Source: SZUA-36 sp963753105
GTDB lineage: Bacteria; Pseudomonadota; Gammaproteobacteria; Xanthomonadales; SZUA-36
Assembly: GCA_963753105.1 (NCBI GenBank)
Contig: CAVWBD010000001.1
Span: 434,001-498,000, forward strand
DNA: 64,000 nt
Reading direction: 5' to 3'
Numbering within the stretch: the stretch's first letter is position 1; every line of letters starts with the position of its first letter. Below are positions 63,464 through 64,000 of the stretch, piece by piece. Position numbers and translations under genes: made by a program. The notes under the pieces are model-generated. The model saw nothing but the letters and a program-made list of their open reading frames with translations, ran no database searches and was not told where the DNA came from.

Positions 63464-64000
63464 TCAGATATCCAGGTTGGTTACCTGCAGGGCGTTGTTT
63501 TCGATAAACTCCCTGCGCGGTTCAACCTCGTCACCCATTAAGGTGGTGAAAATCTCGTCGGCAGCGACCACGTCTTCGATGGTGACTTTCAGCAAGCGTC
63601 GTGTTTCAGGGTTTACCGTGGTATCCCAAAGTTGCTCTGGATTCATTTCACCCAGGCCTTTAAACCGCTGGAAGCTGCGCCCCTTGCGGCTTTCAGTCAT
63701 CAGCCAGTCATGTGCCCCGGCAAAACTCTCTATAGCCTCTTCCGAGTTACCCCGTCTCACCACAGCGCCCGGTTGTATAAGATCATGCAGGGTGTCAGCC
63801 AGCTTGGCGGTCAACCTGTATTCAGGCGAGCGGAAGAAATCACGTCTCAAGGCTGTCGCCTCGACAACCCCGTAAGTGGTTTTGCTCAGAACCAGTTCAA
63901 CACCCTCTTCTCCCTCTTTAGCACGCAGATCGTAGCTGACACTGGGTGGCGTGTTGGCGTTCATTTTAATGAGTATGTTGTCACACCAGTCCTGTGCTTC
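63464..64000 (-). CDS. gyrB: DNA gyrase subunit B (C-terminal 178 residues only)
   Basis: The gene enters from the right edge. The visible part is the end of the Toprim/tail region of GyrB: SFQRFKGLGEMNPEQLWDTT, RLLKVTIEDVVAADEIFTTL, MGDEVEPRREFIENNALQVT-NLDI, the standard gyrase B C-terminus (ParE differs here). The type II topoisomerase introduces negative supercoils with GyrA. It converges on glyS, 35 nt away. Confidence 0.95.
   Translation of the reverse strand, partial: EAQDWCDNILIKMNANTPPSVSYDLRAKEGEEGVELVLSKTTYGVVEATALRRDFFRSPEYRLTAKLADTLHDLIQPGAVVRRGNSEEAIESFAGAHDWLMTESRKGRSFQRFKGLGEMNPEQLWDTTVNPETRRLLKVTIEDVVAADEIFTTLMGDEVEPRREFIENNALQVTNLDI

Overview
The window reads as a chromosomal segment of a gammaproteobacterium. 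Most of it is housekeeping genes in orders typical of that class: radC-rpmB-rpmG, dut-algC, dsbD-tlpA-aroQ-accB-accC-prmA, pcm-tolC facing waaA, cmoA-cmoB, glyQ-glyS, groES-groEL. The lineage within the class cannot be fixed by reading. A PPi-dependent phosphofructokinase beside a proton-pumping pyrophosphatase, and a cyanophycin locus, point to an environmental organism that economises on energy and stores nitrogen.

Layout. 1-6.5 kb: algC (partial) and dut, radC, ribosomal proteins L28 and L33, a hydantoinase-A family protein, mutM and a trans-sulfuration-family PLP enzyme. 6.5-11.5 kb: an AT-richer accessory island bounded by two decayed IS91-like insertion sequences. It holds an integrase remnant and two paralogous secreted six-cysteine proteins of unknown function. 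11.5-18 kb: a leftward cyanophycin locus (cphB, cphA, a second Mur-ligase-type protein, tdk, a small membrane protein), with ppa divergent. 18.6-24.8 kb: prmA/accC/accB/aroQ/tlpA/dsbD. 25-29.6 kb: repeats, then hppA and pfp leftward and adk rightward. 29.6-38.8 kb: mpl, a Lon-N-domain protein, a DedA-PAP2-LssY protein, an acyltransferase, hemL, a PspC protein, cpdA and DUF192. 38.9-41.1 kb: an ECF sigma/anti-sigma operon with two DUF4252 proteins. 41.1-43.6 kb: groESL under a heat-shock-type promoter, followed by duplicated terminators and a perfect palindrome. 43.6-50.2 kb: glnE, a zinc-finger protein and three LPS genes ending in waaA. 50.2-60.4 kb: tolC, pcm, a second ECF sigma with DUF3379, DUF2333, ampD, a LOG protein, cmoBA, an SPFH/NfeD pair and a glutamine amidotransferase. 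60.4-64 kb: glyQS and the 3' end of gyrB.

How the genes fit together. CphA makes the Arg/Asp polymer cyanophycin and CphB degrades it. The Mur-ligase-type gene between cphA and tdk is the least explained member of that locus. Pfp uses or makes PPi in glycolysis, HppA couples PPi to proton pumping, and Ppa destroys PPi.

Two caveats. First, eleven genes, several normally essential (hemL, glyS, aroQ), are each interrupted by one to three single-base frameshifts, about 15 in all, so sequencing or assembly error is likely; they are annotated as whole genes. Second, no tRNA, rRNA or CRISPR array was seen. Several families of palindromic non-coding repeats are present and may be the most novel part of the window.
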